Under the pieces are notes generated by a model that saw only the letters and a list, made by a program, of their open reading frames with translations, was not told the DNA's origin and did no database searches. Source: Candidatus Altimarinota bacterium (GTDB lineage: Bacteria > Patescibacteriota > Gracilibacteria > UBA4473). Taken from it: a DNA stretch of 41,218 nt. The DNA lies in the NCBI GenBank assembly GCA_021734525.1, contig JAIPIW010000006.1, forward strand, positions 1 through 41,218, read 5' to 3'. Positions 31,684 to 40,242 of this stretch are shown here, one piece after another. Position numbers and translations under genes: made by a program. The stretch's first letter is position 1, and each line of letters starts with the position of its first letter.

Positions 31684-32450
31684 TCCCCCCTAAAATCCAA
31701 AAATGGCTCCAAGCCGAAGTATTCCCTCAAAGAGTACTACTTTCTGGGGGAAATAATGCGGTAGGCATTGCTTTGGAAATAGCCAGTTCCCTGCAACAAA
31801 CTAACCGAGAAAAAATAGAAAGAGGTATTCATTCTGATACTTTAGTTTTTAGGGATATTGGCAAAAGTTTTAAGATAGATTGGTCAGATACGGCCAAAAA
31901 AGATGGCCAGGGAGAATATGAAAATGTCAGGGGAATGGTTCGTTGGGCTTATCAAAAACCGAACGAAGGAAAATATCGGATTGTAATCCTAGAAAACTTT
32001 GAAAGAGTCTCTAATGTTGCTCCGCATGCCTTACTAAAATTAATAGAAGAACCACCTGTAAATGCTATTTTTCTTTTTACCACCAGAAATCATCATCAAT
32101 TACTAGATACTATTATCTCTCGGATGACTGTGGTTCGTTTGCCACACGAAGAAGAAGACTTTGTTATTCGTGATGAAATCCAAGAATTTCTAGAAGGAAA
32201 AAATCTTATTAAGAAGTTCCAAACTATTGAAACATTAAATAAAAGTTCTCGAGATAATACTGATAAAAAAATCGACCGAACGGTATTTTTTGATTTTCTA
32301 GAAGACACTATTTGTCATGCCAGGTTTTTCGAAAGACATCATTCCCATCTAGACCTTCTTTTTGAAACCCACTCCGCCATTACCCAAAATATCAATCCGC
32401 GGTTTGCGCTCGAGAGATTGGCGGTGAAAATCACTCCTACTTCTCCCTAG
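31680..32450 (+). CDS. holB: DNA polymerase III delta' subunit-like AAA protein
   Basis: A 256-residue clamp-loader subunit. Delta' is part of the complex that loads the beta clamp at replication forks. ILENFERVSNVAPHALLKLIEEPPVNAIFLF (near 100-130) holds the conserved helix and EEPP motif. TTRNHHQLLDTIISRM corresponds to the sensor and SRC-like segment, with Met in place of Cys. The P-loop is degenerate (LLSGGNNAVG, near 21-30), as in delta' subunits that do not bind ATP. The start is ATG 31680, overlapping the previous stop codon as ATGA. The protein is shorter than E. coli delta' (334 residues): the C-terminal collar domain is reduced. It overlaps the convergent minus-strand gene by 14 nt. 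Confidence 0.88.
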   Translation: MIPPKIQKWLQAEVFPQRVLLSGGNNAVGIALEIASSLQQTNREKIERGIHSDTLVFRDIGKSFKIDWSDTAKKDGQGEYENVRGMVRWAYQKPNEGKYRIVILENFERVSNVAPHALLKLIEEPPVNAIFLFTTRNHHQLLDTIISRMTVVRLPHEEEDFVIRDEIQEFLEGKNLIKKFQTIETLNKSSRDNTDKKIDRTVFFDFLEDTICHARFFERHHSHLDLLFETHSAITQNINPRFALERLAVKITPTSP

Positions 32451-33087
32451 GTCGCTTCCAAATATTGAGCCCATTTAAATAGGCAATGAATTTTGCTCTA
32501 TCTTGTTTTTGAGGAAAGAAATCTTCAAACAATTTTGCCTGACAAGCTGTTTTTTTTACAGGTCTGTATACTGGAGAAGCCCATCCTTTCCCATATGGAC
32601 CAACACTCAACACAAAACACAAATCCCCATCCTCTTTCTCATAGAAAAAATCTGTAGAACGTAAAAACAATCCTTTCCCTTGCCATTCTCGTTTTAAAAG
32701 ATTCACAAAATTTCCAATTCTCACAATCTCTTTTCCGCTAAAAGCTATATCTAACCCCGGCAATACAAACTCATTTTCCCCATGCTTTTCAAATTCGGTT
32801 GCATAAGTAGATGCTCCATCCATTTCTTTCTCCCGTGCTCCACTCCAACTTTGGATTTCAAATGTATTATTTCCTTTGGAAATAACCGTTAAATCTCCTC
32901 GCTCTTCTCGAGCACGTTTATCTTTTCTTCCTGTCTCTTCAATCTCTCTCTGCACTTCTGTAGCTAGACCCTGTAATTGTTCCCTAAAAACAGTATCCTG
33001 TTTTTGGCTTTCGGGAGCGCCTTCATTAAAGAAAATAAATCGAGAATTATTTTCAAAACTACGAAACCGGTCAGTATAAATCTTCAT
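32437..33087 (-). CDS. Hypothetical protein
   Basis: A 216-residue protein from ATG 33087 (MKIYTDRFRSFENNSRF); the longer frame from 33117 would begin upstream of the -10 box. The N-terminal part (about 40-75) is a charged coiled-coil-like helix. The rest is mixed alpha/beta with FEIQSWSG, GLDIAFSGKEIVRIGNFVNL and SVGPYGKGWASPVYRP. There is no signal peptide or membrane segment. I recognise no family. A TAAAAT box ends 7 nt before the ATG, predicting a leaderless mRNA. It is convergent with the holB gene and overlaps its 3' end by 14 nt. Confidence 0.6.
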   Translation of the reverse strand: MKIYTDRFRSFENNSRFIFFNEGAPESQKQDTVFREQLQGLATEVQREIEETGRKDKRAREERGDLTVISKGNNTFEIQSWSGAREKEMDGASTYATEFEKHGENEFVLPGLDIAFSGKEIVRIGNFVNLLKREWQGKGLFLRSTDFFYEKEDGDLCFVLSVGPYGKGWASPVYRPVKKTACQAKLFEDFFPQKQDRAKFIAYLNGLNIWKRPREK

Positions 33088-33126
33088 GTTTTTTATTTTA
33101 ACACAAAAAATTAACAAGCAAAATAA

Positions 33127-33155
33127 TTGTCATTCCCGGCCTTTTTAAGTACATT
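33127..33155 (+). promoter_or_regulatory. Promoter of purB
   Basis: TTGTCA (33127-33132), 17 nt, TACATT (33150-33155). A small hairpin ATTAC-AGAC-GTAAT lies around the predicted start of transcription. Confidence 0.5.
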
Positions 33156-33180
33156 ACAGACGTAATTTAACTACTCTCTC

Positions 33181-34503
33181 ATGGCTCTTTCTCCTCTGGA
33201 TGATCGGTATCAGGAAAAGGTTAAGATGCTGGAACCAATATTTTCAGAAGCGGGATTATGTCGAGCCAGAACAAGAGTAGAAATAGAATGGTTAATTTTT
33301 CTAGGAGACAAAAAAATTGCTCCTAAGGTTGATGCTAAAAAATTAAGACGTATTGCCGACAAATTCAGTTCCAAAGATTTCTTAGCAATCAAAAAAATAG
33401 AAGCCCAGACTAATCATGATGTTAAGGCCGTAGAACTCTTCTTACGCAAACAAGTACCTAAGAAAGTTTGGTCTTGGATTCATTTTGGTTGTACAAGTGA
33501 AGATATTAATAATACCGCCTACAGTCTCATGCTTAGGGAAGGACAGAAACTTCTTACCCAAGAATTTGGTGAAGTTTTGAGGGATTTAGGAAAAAAATCT
33601 AAGACCTGGAAAGGAGTCTCTATGCTCGCTAGAACCCATGGGCAAACAGCTACCCCCACTACTATGGGGAAAGAAATTGCTGTCTTTTTCCACCGGTTAA
33701 AAATGATGGCAGGAACTTTCCGAATGATTCCAGTTTACGGTAAGTTTAGCGGAGCAACGGGTAACTTTGCTGCTCACGTTTCAGCATTTCCAAAAGTAGA
33801 TTGGATTAAATTGTCCCAGGAATTTATCGAAAAAAGATTAGGACTGACCTGGAATCCACTCACTACCCAAATAGAACCACACGACGGCCAAGCACTACTG
33901 CTTAATCAGTTGTCACAAGGAGGAGCAATCCTTATTGATCTCTGTCGAGATATTTGGGGTTATATTTCCTTGGGATATTTTGGCCAAAAGGTAATCAAGG
34001 GAGAAGTAGGATCTTCTACAATGCCCCACAAGGTAAACCCTATCGATTTCGAAAACGCTGAAGGAAACTTCAAGTTAGCACGAGGAATAGCAAGAACTCT
34101 AGCCGACGAACTCCCAGTTTCCAGATGGCAAAGAGACCTAACCGACTCCACTCTCCAAAGAAATTTTGGTCTTGTTTTTGGTCATTTCTTACTAGGACTA
34201 AAAAGTTTAGAAAAAGGACTCTTTAAATTAGAACTCAACCCGAAAGCTCTCAAAGCAGATCTGAAAAATTCACCAGAAGTATTAACCGAAGCAGTTCAAA
34301 CCGTACTTAGGGCCCATGGAGTTACAGATGCCTACGAACAGTTAAAGAAGTTCTCCCGAGGACAAGCTCTGTCCTTGGAACAAATTCTCACTTTCGTAGA
34401 TAAAACAAAACTTCCCAAGGAAGTTAAGGATCGTCTAAAAAAACTTACGCCAGAAACGTATATCGGATTGTCTGCGAAGCTCGTTGATAAATTTGTAAAA
34501 TAA
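33181..34503 (+). CDS. purB: Adenylosuccinate lyase
   Basis: Catalyses two steps of purine synthesis: cleavage of SAICAR to AICAR, and of adenylosuccinate to AMP, each releasing fumarate. It has 440 residues with the superfamily signature SSTMPHKVNP (278-287) carrying the flexible-loop catalytic serine. ARTHGQTATPTTMGKE and FGCTSEDINNTAYSLML hold the other conserved residues. It resembles the E. coli type (456 residues). No other purine-pathway gene is in the window, so in a reduced genome it may serve only IMP-to-AMP conversion (inference). The next gene starts at the last base of its stop codon (TAATG), so the two are co-translated. Confidence 0.96.
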   Translation: MALSPLDDRYQEKVKMLEPIFSEAGLCRARTRVEIEWLIFLGDKKIAPKVDAKKLRRIADKFSSKDFLAIKKIEAQTNHDVKAVELFLRKQVPKKVWSWIHFGCTSEDINNTAYSLMLREGQKLLTQEFGEVLRDLGKKSKTWKGVSMLARTHGQTATPTTMGKEIAVFFHRLKMMAGTFRMIPVYGKFSGATGNFAAHVSAFPKVDWIKLSQEFIEKRLGLTWNPLTTQIEPHDGQALLLNQLSQGGAILIDLCRDIWGYISLGYFGQKVIKGEVGSSTMPHKVNPIDFENAEGNFKLARGIARTLADELPVSRWQRDLTDSTLQRNFGLVFGHFLLGLKSLEKGLFKLELNPKALKADLKNSPEVLTEAVQTVLRAHGVTDAYEQLKKFSRGQALSLEQILTFVDKTKLPKEVKDRLKKLTPETYIGLSAKLVDKFVK

Positions 34504-34910
34504 TGTGGATACTATGGGCGTTTGTGGCTTGTTTAGGATCTACTATTTGGTATCTAGGACCAAAATTTTTTACCAGTCAAAACCCATTTTCTCCTATCGT
34601 GATATCTGGTGTGGGAGCGGTGATTATTGGATTATTATTATCCAAGATATTCTATAAGACATGGTTTGATCCTACTTCTATTCCTTTAGGTTTATTATAT
34701 ACTTTCACTTTTATAGCCACTATTGGTTACATTCTTTCCATAAATGCGGGAGGAAGAGTGGGGCCAATCGCAGTCATTGTTGAACTATCTGTTGTTTTAG
34801 CAACACTTGTTGCTCTTTTTGTTTTCCGAGAACAATTGAATTGGATTCAGATGGTGGGAATTTTGTTAACTATGCTTGGAATAGGTTTAGTGATTTATTT
34901 TAAGAAGTAA
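34503..34910 (+). CDS. Half-size EamA/DMT-like transporter
   Basis: A 135-residue protein with about four membrane helices, including WILWAFVACLGSTIWYLGPK at the start and VGILLTMLGIGLVIYF at the end. It has the length and pattern of a single EamA repeat: the segment GPIAVIVELSVVLATLVALFVFREQLN followed by the last helix is typical of the drug/metabolite transporter superfamily. Single-repeat members work as dimers. The substrate is unknown. The start codon overlaps the purB stop codon (TAATG). A possible weak terminator GCAA-AAAA-TTGC plus T-run lies after it (about 34953-34971). Confidence 0.8.
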   Translation: MWILWAFVACLGSTIWYLGPKFFTSQNPFSPIVISGVGAVIIGLLLSKIFYKTWFDPTSIPLGLLYTFTFIATIGYILSINAGGRVGPIAVIVELSVVLATLVALFVFREQLNWIQMVGILLTMLGIGLVIYFKK

Positions 34911-34994
34911 TATCTCATTTTTGATTAAATTATTCTGAAATTTATGAAGGCAAAAAATTGCTTTTTTTTTGATAAAATTTAAAAAAGAAATGTC

Positions 34995-35402
34995 ATGAAT
35001 CAAGACGAATTCCAGAACGTAGTACTTAATGCTTTAAAAGAGCAGAAATCTTTTAATCGAACTTTTCTTAATTCCCTGGAAGAGCAAAAATCTTTTATAC
35101 AAGAACAAAGGACCTTTAATCAAAAACAAGAAAAATTCAATCAAAGAACTGACAATTTTATCCAAACATCTGATATCTTCTTTGAGAGAGTTGATAATTT
35201 CATAGAAACTACCACCCCCTTCTTAAACCACGTTCGTGATTTCATGAACCGTCAAGATGCATTCAACGACAAATTATGGGTAAAAGTAGAAAACAGTATA
35301 ATTGATAACATGAATTATTTTAGCGACAATTCCCAAATGTATACGGATAAAAAACTAGAAGCACATGAAACAAAATTCCGTCATGAACCAGTTGCCATTT
35401 AA
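34995..35402 (+). CDS. Phenylalanine-heptad coiled-coil protein
   Basis: A 135-residue soluble protein. From about residue 18 to 93 the sequence is built of roughly ten 7-residue units with Phe at a fixed position: KSFNRTF, KSFIQEQ, RTFNQKQ, EKFNQRT, DNFIQTS, DIFFERV, DNFIETT and so on. This is a long Phe-based coiled coil with many Gln and Asn. The last 40 residues are a different helical segment (NMNYFSDNSQMYTDKKLEAH). I recognise no family. Similar heptad proteins with DUF names occur widely and may be structural or tail-like. It ends 2 nt before folK, so it may be the first gene of a folK-folE operon. TAAAAT (34974-34979) could be its -10. Confidence 0.65.
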   Translation: MNQDEFQNVVLNALKEQKSFNRTFLNSLEEQKSFIQEQRTFNQKQEKFNQRTDNFIQTSDIFFERVDNFIETTTPFLNHVRDFMNRQDAFNDKLWVKVENSIIDNMNYFSDNSQMYTDKKLEAHETKFRHEPVAI

Positions 35403-35404
35403 AA

Positions 35405-35860
35405 ATGATTTTCCTTGGCCTTGGCTCCTCAGTTGGAAACTCAGAAGATATTTTTAGTAGTACGGAAAAGGAACTAGAAGAAAATGCTGTTGTAATAGTT
35501 AGGAAATCTAAGGTTTTAAAAAATCCCCCTTTAGGGAACGTAGCTAAAAACGAATTTTCTAATGCCGTTTGGCAGATAGAAACAAGTTTTTCTCCTCAAG
35601 AACTTCTCACTGTTCTTAAAGAAATAGAAGAAAATAATGGGCGAACCAGAGAAAAAAAATGGGGAGATAGAACGCTAGATTTAGACATTTTAATTTTTGA
35701 CAACCTAATTTTAGAAACAGAAGAATTAACTATTCCTCATCCAGAAATTCCCCAGCGAATTTTTGTCCTGCATCCCTTATCAGAACTAGTTGACGAAAGC
35801 TTCAAAATCCCTAAATTTGGCCTACTCAAAAACCTGCTAGAAAAACTAAATGAAAACTGA
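35405..35860 (+). CDS. folK: 6-hydroxymethyl-7,8-dihydropterin pyrophosphokinase
   Basis: HPPK transfers pyrophosphate from ATP to hydroxymethyl-dihydropterin in folate synthesis. It has 151 residues, standard for monofunctional HPPK. The N-terminal FLGLGSSVGN and the signature REKKWGDRTLDLDILIFDN (near 80-98), with the ATP and magnesium-binding Asp pair, are intact, as is IPHPEIPQRIFVLHPL. It overlaps folE by 11 nt. FolB, FolP and FolC are not in the window. Confidence 0.95.
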   Translation: MIFLGLGSSVGNSEDIFSSTEKELEENAVVIVRKSKVLKNPPLGNVAKNEFSNAVWQIETSFSPQELLTVLKEIEENNGRTREKKWGDRTLDLDILIFDNLILETEELTIPHPEIPQRIFVLHPLSELVDESFKIPKFGLLKNLLEKLNEN

Positions 35861-36398
35861 AGAAGCCGTCAAAATTATCTTGCAAAATATTGGCGAAGAT
35901 ATAACCCGCGAAGATTTAAAGGAAACTCCAAGCCGGATTGCCAAAATGCATCAGGAGATATTTTCTGGCTACAAAGAAGACCCTAAAAAAATTCTAAAAA
36001 AATTTAAAGCCAATGGTTATGACGAAATGATTCTAGTTAAGAACATAGAATATTTCTCTACCTGCGAACATCACATGGTTTCGTTTTTTGGAAAAGCAAA
36101 TATTGCCTACCTTCCAGATAAGCATATTACCGGTCTTTCTAAACTACCCCGTTTAGTAGACATCTTTGCTCATCGCCTGCAAAACCAAGAACGATTAACT
36201 ATCCAAATCGCAGACACCTTACAAAAAGAATTAAAAGCTAAAGGAGTAGCGGTACAACTTTCTGGACGACATCTTTGTATGTCCGGAAGAGGCGTAAAAA
36301 AACACGAAGCAGAAACTATAACTACTTCCTTTCGGGGAGATTTTAAGAAAGATAAAAATTTAAGAAGTGATTTCTTTAATCAGATTATTTCTTCATAG
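35850..36398 (+). CDS. folE: GTP cyclohydrolase I
   Basis: Converts GTP to dihydroneopterin triphosphate, the first step toward folate (and a source for queuosine-type pathways). It has 182 residues. The zinc ligands are C72 and H75 in STCEHHMVSFFGK and C143 in GRHLCMSGRG. GLSKLPRLVDIFAHRLQNQERLT is the conserved substrate-binding region. It starts 11 nt inside folK, a tight operon. Together the two make the first and a later folate enzyme. Confidence 0.96.
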   Translation: MKTEEAVKIILQNIGEDITREDLKETPSRIAKMHQEIFSGYKEDPKKILKKFKANGYDEMILVKNIEYFSTCEHHMVSFFGKANIAYLPDKHITGLSKLPRLVDIFAHRLQNQERLTIQIADTLQKELKAKGVAVQLSGRHLCMSGRGVKKHEAETITTSFRGDFKKDKNLRSDFFNQIISS

Positions 36399-36399
36399 C

Positions 36400-36411
36400 A
36401 TATTATAATAT
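36400..36411. repeat. AT palindrome between folE and tsaD
   Basis: ATATTATAATAT, a perfect 12-bp palindrome in the 14-nt gap between convergent folE and tsaD. It shares the TTATAA-centred core with the palindromes at 6608 and 23614. Here it lies at gene ends, not starts. Confidence 0.4.
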
Positions 36412-36412
36412 A

Positions 36413-37432
36413 CTACTGCAATACTAACTGTGGATTAGCATCCACAAATTGTGTTTGAGCAATTTCCGGATTTTTTTCATATTGGAAATAAGCCGCAGCT
36501 CCAATCATGGCTGCGTTGTCTGTCGAGTAAACAAACTTCTTGGTTGTCATGAATTGGATTCCATTCAACTGACAAAACTTATCTATTTCTCCCCGTAATC
36601 TTTTATTAGCAGAAACTCCTCCAACAAAATGAATCGCTTTGGTGTCTGGATACTTATCTAATGCTCGATCTAATTTCTTAAGGAAAATATCTACAACCGT
36701 CTGCTCGAAGCTAGCACAAACATCCGCAATGAATTGTTCGTCTTTGGGATCTTTAGCTTCTTGCACTAATCTAAAAACTGCTGCCTTTACTCCAGAAAAG
36801 GAAAAGTTAAGAGAGTCTTTTTCTAGTAGTGGACGAGGTAGTTTATATTTATTTGAATCTCCTTTTTCTGCTCGTTCAGAAACTATTGGTCCCCCTGGAT
36901 AACCAAGATTTAGTAATTTTGCTACCTTATCGAAAGCCTCTCCTGAAGCATCATCAATAGCTTGTCCGACTCTAGTTAAATCAGAAAAACTTTGTCCAAC
37001 ATAAAAATCTGTGTGTCCCCCAGAAGCCACCAAGGAAAGAAATGGAAATTTAAAATCTGCTAAATCTCTTTCTAACACAACAGAAGAAATATGTCCGGCA
37101 ATATGATGAACCGGAATTAACTTCTTTTTGTAAAACAAAGATAAAAAACTACTAACTGTAGTCCCCACTAGTAGTGAAGTTTGGAGACCAGGGCCAGCAG
37201 TTACAGCCAATGCATCAATGTCTTCTATCGTGCAGTGAGCATCTTGCAAACATTTTTTCAACACTGCTCTCCATTTTTCCGAATGAAGACGAGCTGCAAT
37301 TTCTGGCACTACTCCTCCCCACTCGTTGTGTTCTACTTGAGAATGACGGACATTTGCTAAAACTTTAGTACCGTTTTCTATAACGGCTACTCCGGTATCA
37401 TCGCAGGAAGTTTCGAAAGCTAAGATCTTCAT
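36413..37432 (-). CDS. tsaD: tRNA N6-threonylcarbamoyladenosine synthase, TsaD
   Basis: TsaD transfers threonylcarbamoyl to A37 of ANN-decoding tRNAs, with TsaB, TsaC and TsaE. The start is taken at ATG 37432 (MKILAFETSCDDT), giving 339 residues, the usual length; the longer frame adds 15 residues that fit no homolog. Metal ligands are in HHIAGHISS (HxxxH). ASGGHTDFY, DDASGEAFDK and GGVSANKRLR are conserved ATP/ASKHA motifs. The convergent partner is folE, 14 nt away. It is divergent from topA. Confidence 0.96.
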   Translation of the reverse strand: MKILAFETSCDDTGVAVIENGTKVLANVRHSQVEHNEWGGVVPEIAARLHSEKWRAVLKKCLQDAHCTIEDIDALAVTAGPGLQTSLLVGTTVSSFLSLFYKKKLIPVHHIAGHISSVVLERDLADFKFPFLSLVASGGHTDFYVGQSFSDLTRVGQAIDDASGEAFDKVAKLLNLGYPGGPIVSERAEKGDSNKYKLPRPLLEKDSLNFSFSGVKAAVFRLVQEAKDPKDEQFIADVCASFEQTVVDIFLKKLDRALDKYPDTKAIHFVGGVSANKRLRGEIDKFCQLNGIQFMTTKKFVYSTDNAAMIGAAAYFQYEKNPEIAQTQFVDANPQLVLQ

Positions 37433-37481
37433 CGCGGGGACCCTAGCAAATTTTTTAGAAAAACCAATTTTTATCAATTTT

Positions 37482-37510
37482 TTGCCAAAAGAAATTTTTT
37501 CCTTTACCGT
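37482..37510 (+). promoter_or_regulatory. Possible promoter of topA
   Basis: TTGCCA (37482-37487), 17 nt, TACCGT (37505-37510). The -10 is weak. ATG 37542 follows after about 25 nt without a Shine-Dalgarno sequence. Confidence 0.35.
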
Positions 37511-37541
37511 TTCTTAGAAAAAAATTCTGAATTAAAAAAAC

Positions 37542-39857
37542 ATGGCTAAAAATTTAGTAATTGTAGAGTCCCCAGCTAAAGCGAAAACTATCGAAAAATT
37601 CCTTGGAAAAGACTTTACCGTGAAATCCAGTTACGGACATATTAGAGATCTTCCTAAAAAAAATATGTCGATAGATATCGAAGGTGGTACTTTTGAACCA
37701 GTCTACGAAATCTCCGATGACAAAAAGAAAACTGTCACCGAACTCCGCAAGGAAGCTAAAGACAAGACTGTTTGGTTGGCTTCAGATGAAGACCGCGAAG
37801 GAGAAGCTATTGCTTGGCATCTAACTGTCGCCCTCAAACTAGATCCTAAAAACACCAAAAGAATTGTCTTTCATGAAATTACTAAAACTGCTTTAGAAAA
37901 AGCTGTAAAAGAACCAAGAGAAATAGATAAAAACTTGGTAGATGCTCAACAAGCTCGCCGAGTATTAGATAGATTAGTTGGATACAAACTTTCTCCCGTA
38001 CTCTGGAAGAAAGTCCAAACCGGACTTTCTGCTGGACGCGTACAATCTGTGGCCGTACGTCTAATTGTCGAAAGAGAAAGAGACATTGCTAAATTCAAAG
38101 CTGAATCATCCTTCAAATTAACGGCTGAATTTGATTTGGGAAAAAAGAATGTTCTCCACGCTGAACTGCCAGAAAGATTTAAAAACGAAAAAGAAGCCCG
38201 AGAATTTTTAACCAAATGTATTGGTGCGGAATTCAAAGTAGAAGATTTGGAGACTAAACCAGGCAAATCTTCTCCATCTGCTCCATTCACTACTTCCACT
38301 CTCCAACAGGAGGCCAGTCGTAAGTTAGGGTTTTCGGTAAAACAAACCATGATGACTGCGCAAAGACTTTATGAAGCGGGAAAGATTACTTACATGCGTA
38401 CTGATTCTGTTAATCTTTCTAATCTAGCACTCACTCAAGCAGCTAAAGTAATTGAGAAGAAATTCGGTGAGAAATTTGTGAAGGTTCGACAATATAAGAC
38501 TAAATCTAGTTCCGCCCAAGAAGCACACGAAGCTATTCGTCCCACAGATTTGAGTTTGGAAGTAGCTACAGATGACCGTAATCAACAAAGGCTGTATGAC
38601 CTCATCTGGAAAAGAACTATTGCCAGTCAAATGGCTGATGCTGTTTTAGAAAAAACTACTGCCACTATTTCTATTTCCAAAGTAAAACAACACCTTATAG
38701 CTCAAGGAGAAGTAGTTAAATTTGCTGGATTTTTAGAAGTTTATTTCGAAAGTTCTGATGAAGAAAATGGTACAAGTCCTTTGGACGGAAAAATGCTCCC
38801 TCCATTAAAAGTTGGGGAAGTATTAGATTTGACTCATATGCAAGCCAAGCAAGTTTACGCTCGTCCTCCCGCCAGATTCACCGAAGCTAGTCTAGTGAAG
38901 AAAATGGAAGAATTGGGTATTGGAAGACCCTCTACTTATGCTCCCACCATCTCCACTATCCAAGATAGGGGGTACGTCGAAAAAGGAGACCGCGAAGGAC
39001 GACAAAGATTCTATACTGTCTTAAGTTTAAAAGACGGCAAAGTCTTTAATGACGAAGAATCAGAAATAACTGGTGCTGAAAAATCTAAACTCTTCCCTAC
39101 CGAAATCGGTGAAGTAGTTAATGACTTTTTAGTAAAAAACTTTTCTGACATCGTGGAATACCAATTCACCGCAAAGGTAGAGGAAGAATTTGATCTTATT
39201 GCTAGTGGTAAAGAGAAATGGAACAAGATGATTGCTAATTTCTACAAACCATTTGAGAAAGAGGTAGAAGCATCTAATAATGTCAGCCGCGAAGAAGCTT
39301 CCAATACGAGAGAATTAGGTATCGACCCAGATACCAAGAAGCCTGTTTTTGTCCGGATTGGGCGCTTTGGTCCAATGTTTCAACTCGGTACTAAGGATGA
39401 CGAAGAGAAACCAAGGTTTGCTTCTATTCCACCAGACAAAAAAATGGACGAAGTAACTTTAGAAGATGCCTTAACTTTCTTTAGGCTTCCAAGAGTTCTT
39501 GGAAAAACAAAAGAAGGAGAAGAAATCACCACTAATTTTGGTAGATTTGGACCGTATATTAAGTTTGGATCTTTATTTGTATCTATTGCTCCAGACGATC
39601 CTTTCTCAATCACCCTCAAAAAAGCTCTCGAACTTATTGAAGACAAGAAAAAAGCGGAAGCCGAAAAAAACATCCAGATTTTTGATAACGGTATCAAAGT
39701 TCTTAATGGCCGTTATGGTCCCTATATTACCGACGGTAAAAAGAATGCCAAGATCCCTAAAGATAAGGAACCAAAAAAACTAACCTTGAAAGAATGCGAG
39801 AAATTATTAGAAGAAGCACCAGCAAAATCACGTAGACGTTTTATAAAAAAAAGTTAA
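37542..39857 (+). CDS. topA: DNA topoisomerase I
   Basis: Relaxes negative supercoils by single-strand passage. It has 771 residues. The Toprim domain has VESPAKAKTIEKFLG (E9) and the DxDxE triad in SDEDREGEA (D82, D84, E86). The catalytic tyrosine is Y284 in KITYMRTDSV. The gate motif GLSAGRVQSVAVRLI and GIGRPSTYAPT are intact. Instead of C-terminal zinc fingers it ends in Toprim C-terminal repeats without cysteines (RIGRFGPMFQLG, NFGRFGPYIKFG, NGRYGPYITDG), then a basic tail KSRRRFIKKS. This form is common outside Proteobacteria. The tRNA gene follows 14 nt after the stop codon. Confidence 0.97.
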   Translation: MAKNLVIVESPAKAKTIEKFLGKDFTVKSSYGHIRDLPKKNMSIDIEGGTFEPVYEISDDKKKTVTELRKEAKDKTVWLASDEDREGEAIAWHLTVALKLDPKNTKRIVFHEITKTALEKAVKEPREIDKNLVDAQQARRVLDRLVGYKLSPVLWKKVQTGLSAGRVQSVAVRLIVERERDIAKFKAESSFKLTAEFDLGKKNVLHAELPERFKNEKEAREFLTKCIGAEFKVEDLETKPGKSSPSAPFTTSTLQQEASRKLGFSVKQTMMTAQRLYEAGKITYMRTDSVNLSNLALTQAAKVIEKKFGEKFVKVRQYKTKSSSAQEAHEAIRPTDLSLEVATDDRNQQRLYDLIWKRTIASQMADAVLEKTTATISISKVKQHLIAQGEVVKFAGFLEVYFESSDEENGTSPLDGKMLPPLKVGEVLDLTHMQAKQVYARPPARFTEASLVKKMEELGIGRPSTYAPTISTIQDRGYVEKGDREGRQRFYTVLSLKDGKVFNDEESEITGAEKSKLFPTEIGEVVNDFLVKNFSDIVEYQFTAKVEEEFDLIASGKEKWNKMIANFYKPFEKEVEASNNVSREEASNTRELGIDPDTKKPVFVRIGRFGPMFQLGTKDDEEKPRFASIPPDKKMDEVTLEDALTFFRLPRVLGKTKEGEEITTNFGRFGPYIKFGSLFVSIAPDDPFSITLKKALELIEDKKKAEAEKNIQIFDNGIKVLNGRYGPYITDGKKNAKIPKDKEPKKLTLKECEKLLEEAPAKSRRRFIKKS

Positions 39858-39871
39858 AATAGTGCCACTTA

Positions 39872-39947
39872 GGGCGAGTAGCTCAGTGGTTAGAGCAGGG
39901 CGCTCATAACGCTTTGGTGGGAGGTTCAATTCCTCCCTCGCCCACCA
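39872..39947 (+). tRNA. tRNA with CAU anticodon, probably tRNA-Ile2
   Basis: A full 76-nt cloverleaf: acceptor GGGCGAG/CTCGCCC, D arm GCTC-AGTGGTTA-GAGC, anticodon stem GGGCG/CGCTT with loop CTCATAA, T arm GGAGG-TTCAATT-CCTCC, discriminator A and encoded CCA. The anticodon is CAT. Initiator features (unpaired position 1-72, three G-C pairs in the anticodon stem) are absent. The run GTGGTTAGAGCAGG resembles bacterial tRNA-Ile2, where lysidine (by TilS) makes CAU read AUA. Elongator Met cannot be excluded. An 8-bp direct repeat CCACTTAG flanks it (39865-39872 and 39945-39952). Confidence 0.93.
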
Positions 39948-39956
39948 CTTAGAAAT

Positions 39957-40232
39957 ATGAATTTCAAAAAATTACCACAACCAATTTTTTCCGGAATAAT
40001 TATTTTCCCAGTATTAATAATTTTGGGATTTATTTTATATGCATTAACTTTTGGAAATTTTAACATCCTGTTTTGGTTAATTATTCCATCCATTATATTT
40101 GAGGAATTGTTTGAAACCTGTTGTTTTTCTTTTTCTGATAGCCAAATAGCCAACCTACTTTTTGCTTTTATATTTTGGTTCGGAATTAGTGCTATTACAA
40201 ATTTGACTGTCTTAAAATTAAAAAATCATTAA
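39957..40232 (+). CDS. Small membrane protein downstream of tRNA
   Basis: A 91-residue protein from ATG 39957, 9 nt after the tRNA. It has three or so hydrophobic segments: FSGIIIFPVLIILGFILYAL, FWLIIPSIIFEELFETC and LLFAFIFWFGISAITNLTVL. It is very AT-rich and rich in Phe and Ile. There is no signal peptide cleavage site and no family recognised. It may be transcribed with the tRNA or belong to an inserted segment together with the Fic gene. Confidence 0.55.
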   Translation: MNFKKLPQPIFSGIIIFPVLIILGFILYALTFGNFNILFWLIIPSIIFEELFETCCFSFSDSQIANLLFAFIFWFGISAITNLTVLKLKNH

Positions 40233-40242
40233 GTTTAAATAA

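Noticed and set aside
37433-37477. 15-residue N-terminal extension of TsaD
   Set aside because: TsaD proteins begin at the strand of MKILAFETSCDDT; the extra residues lack a matching start signal.
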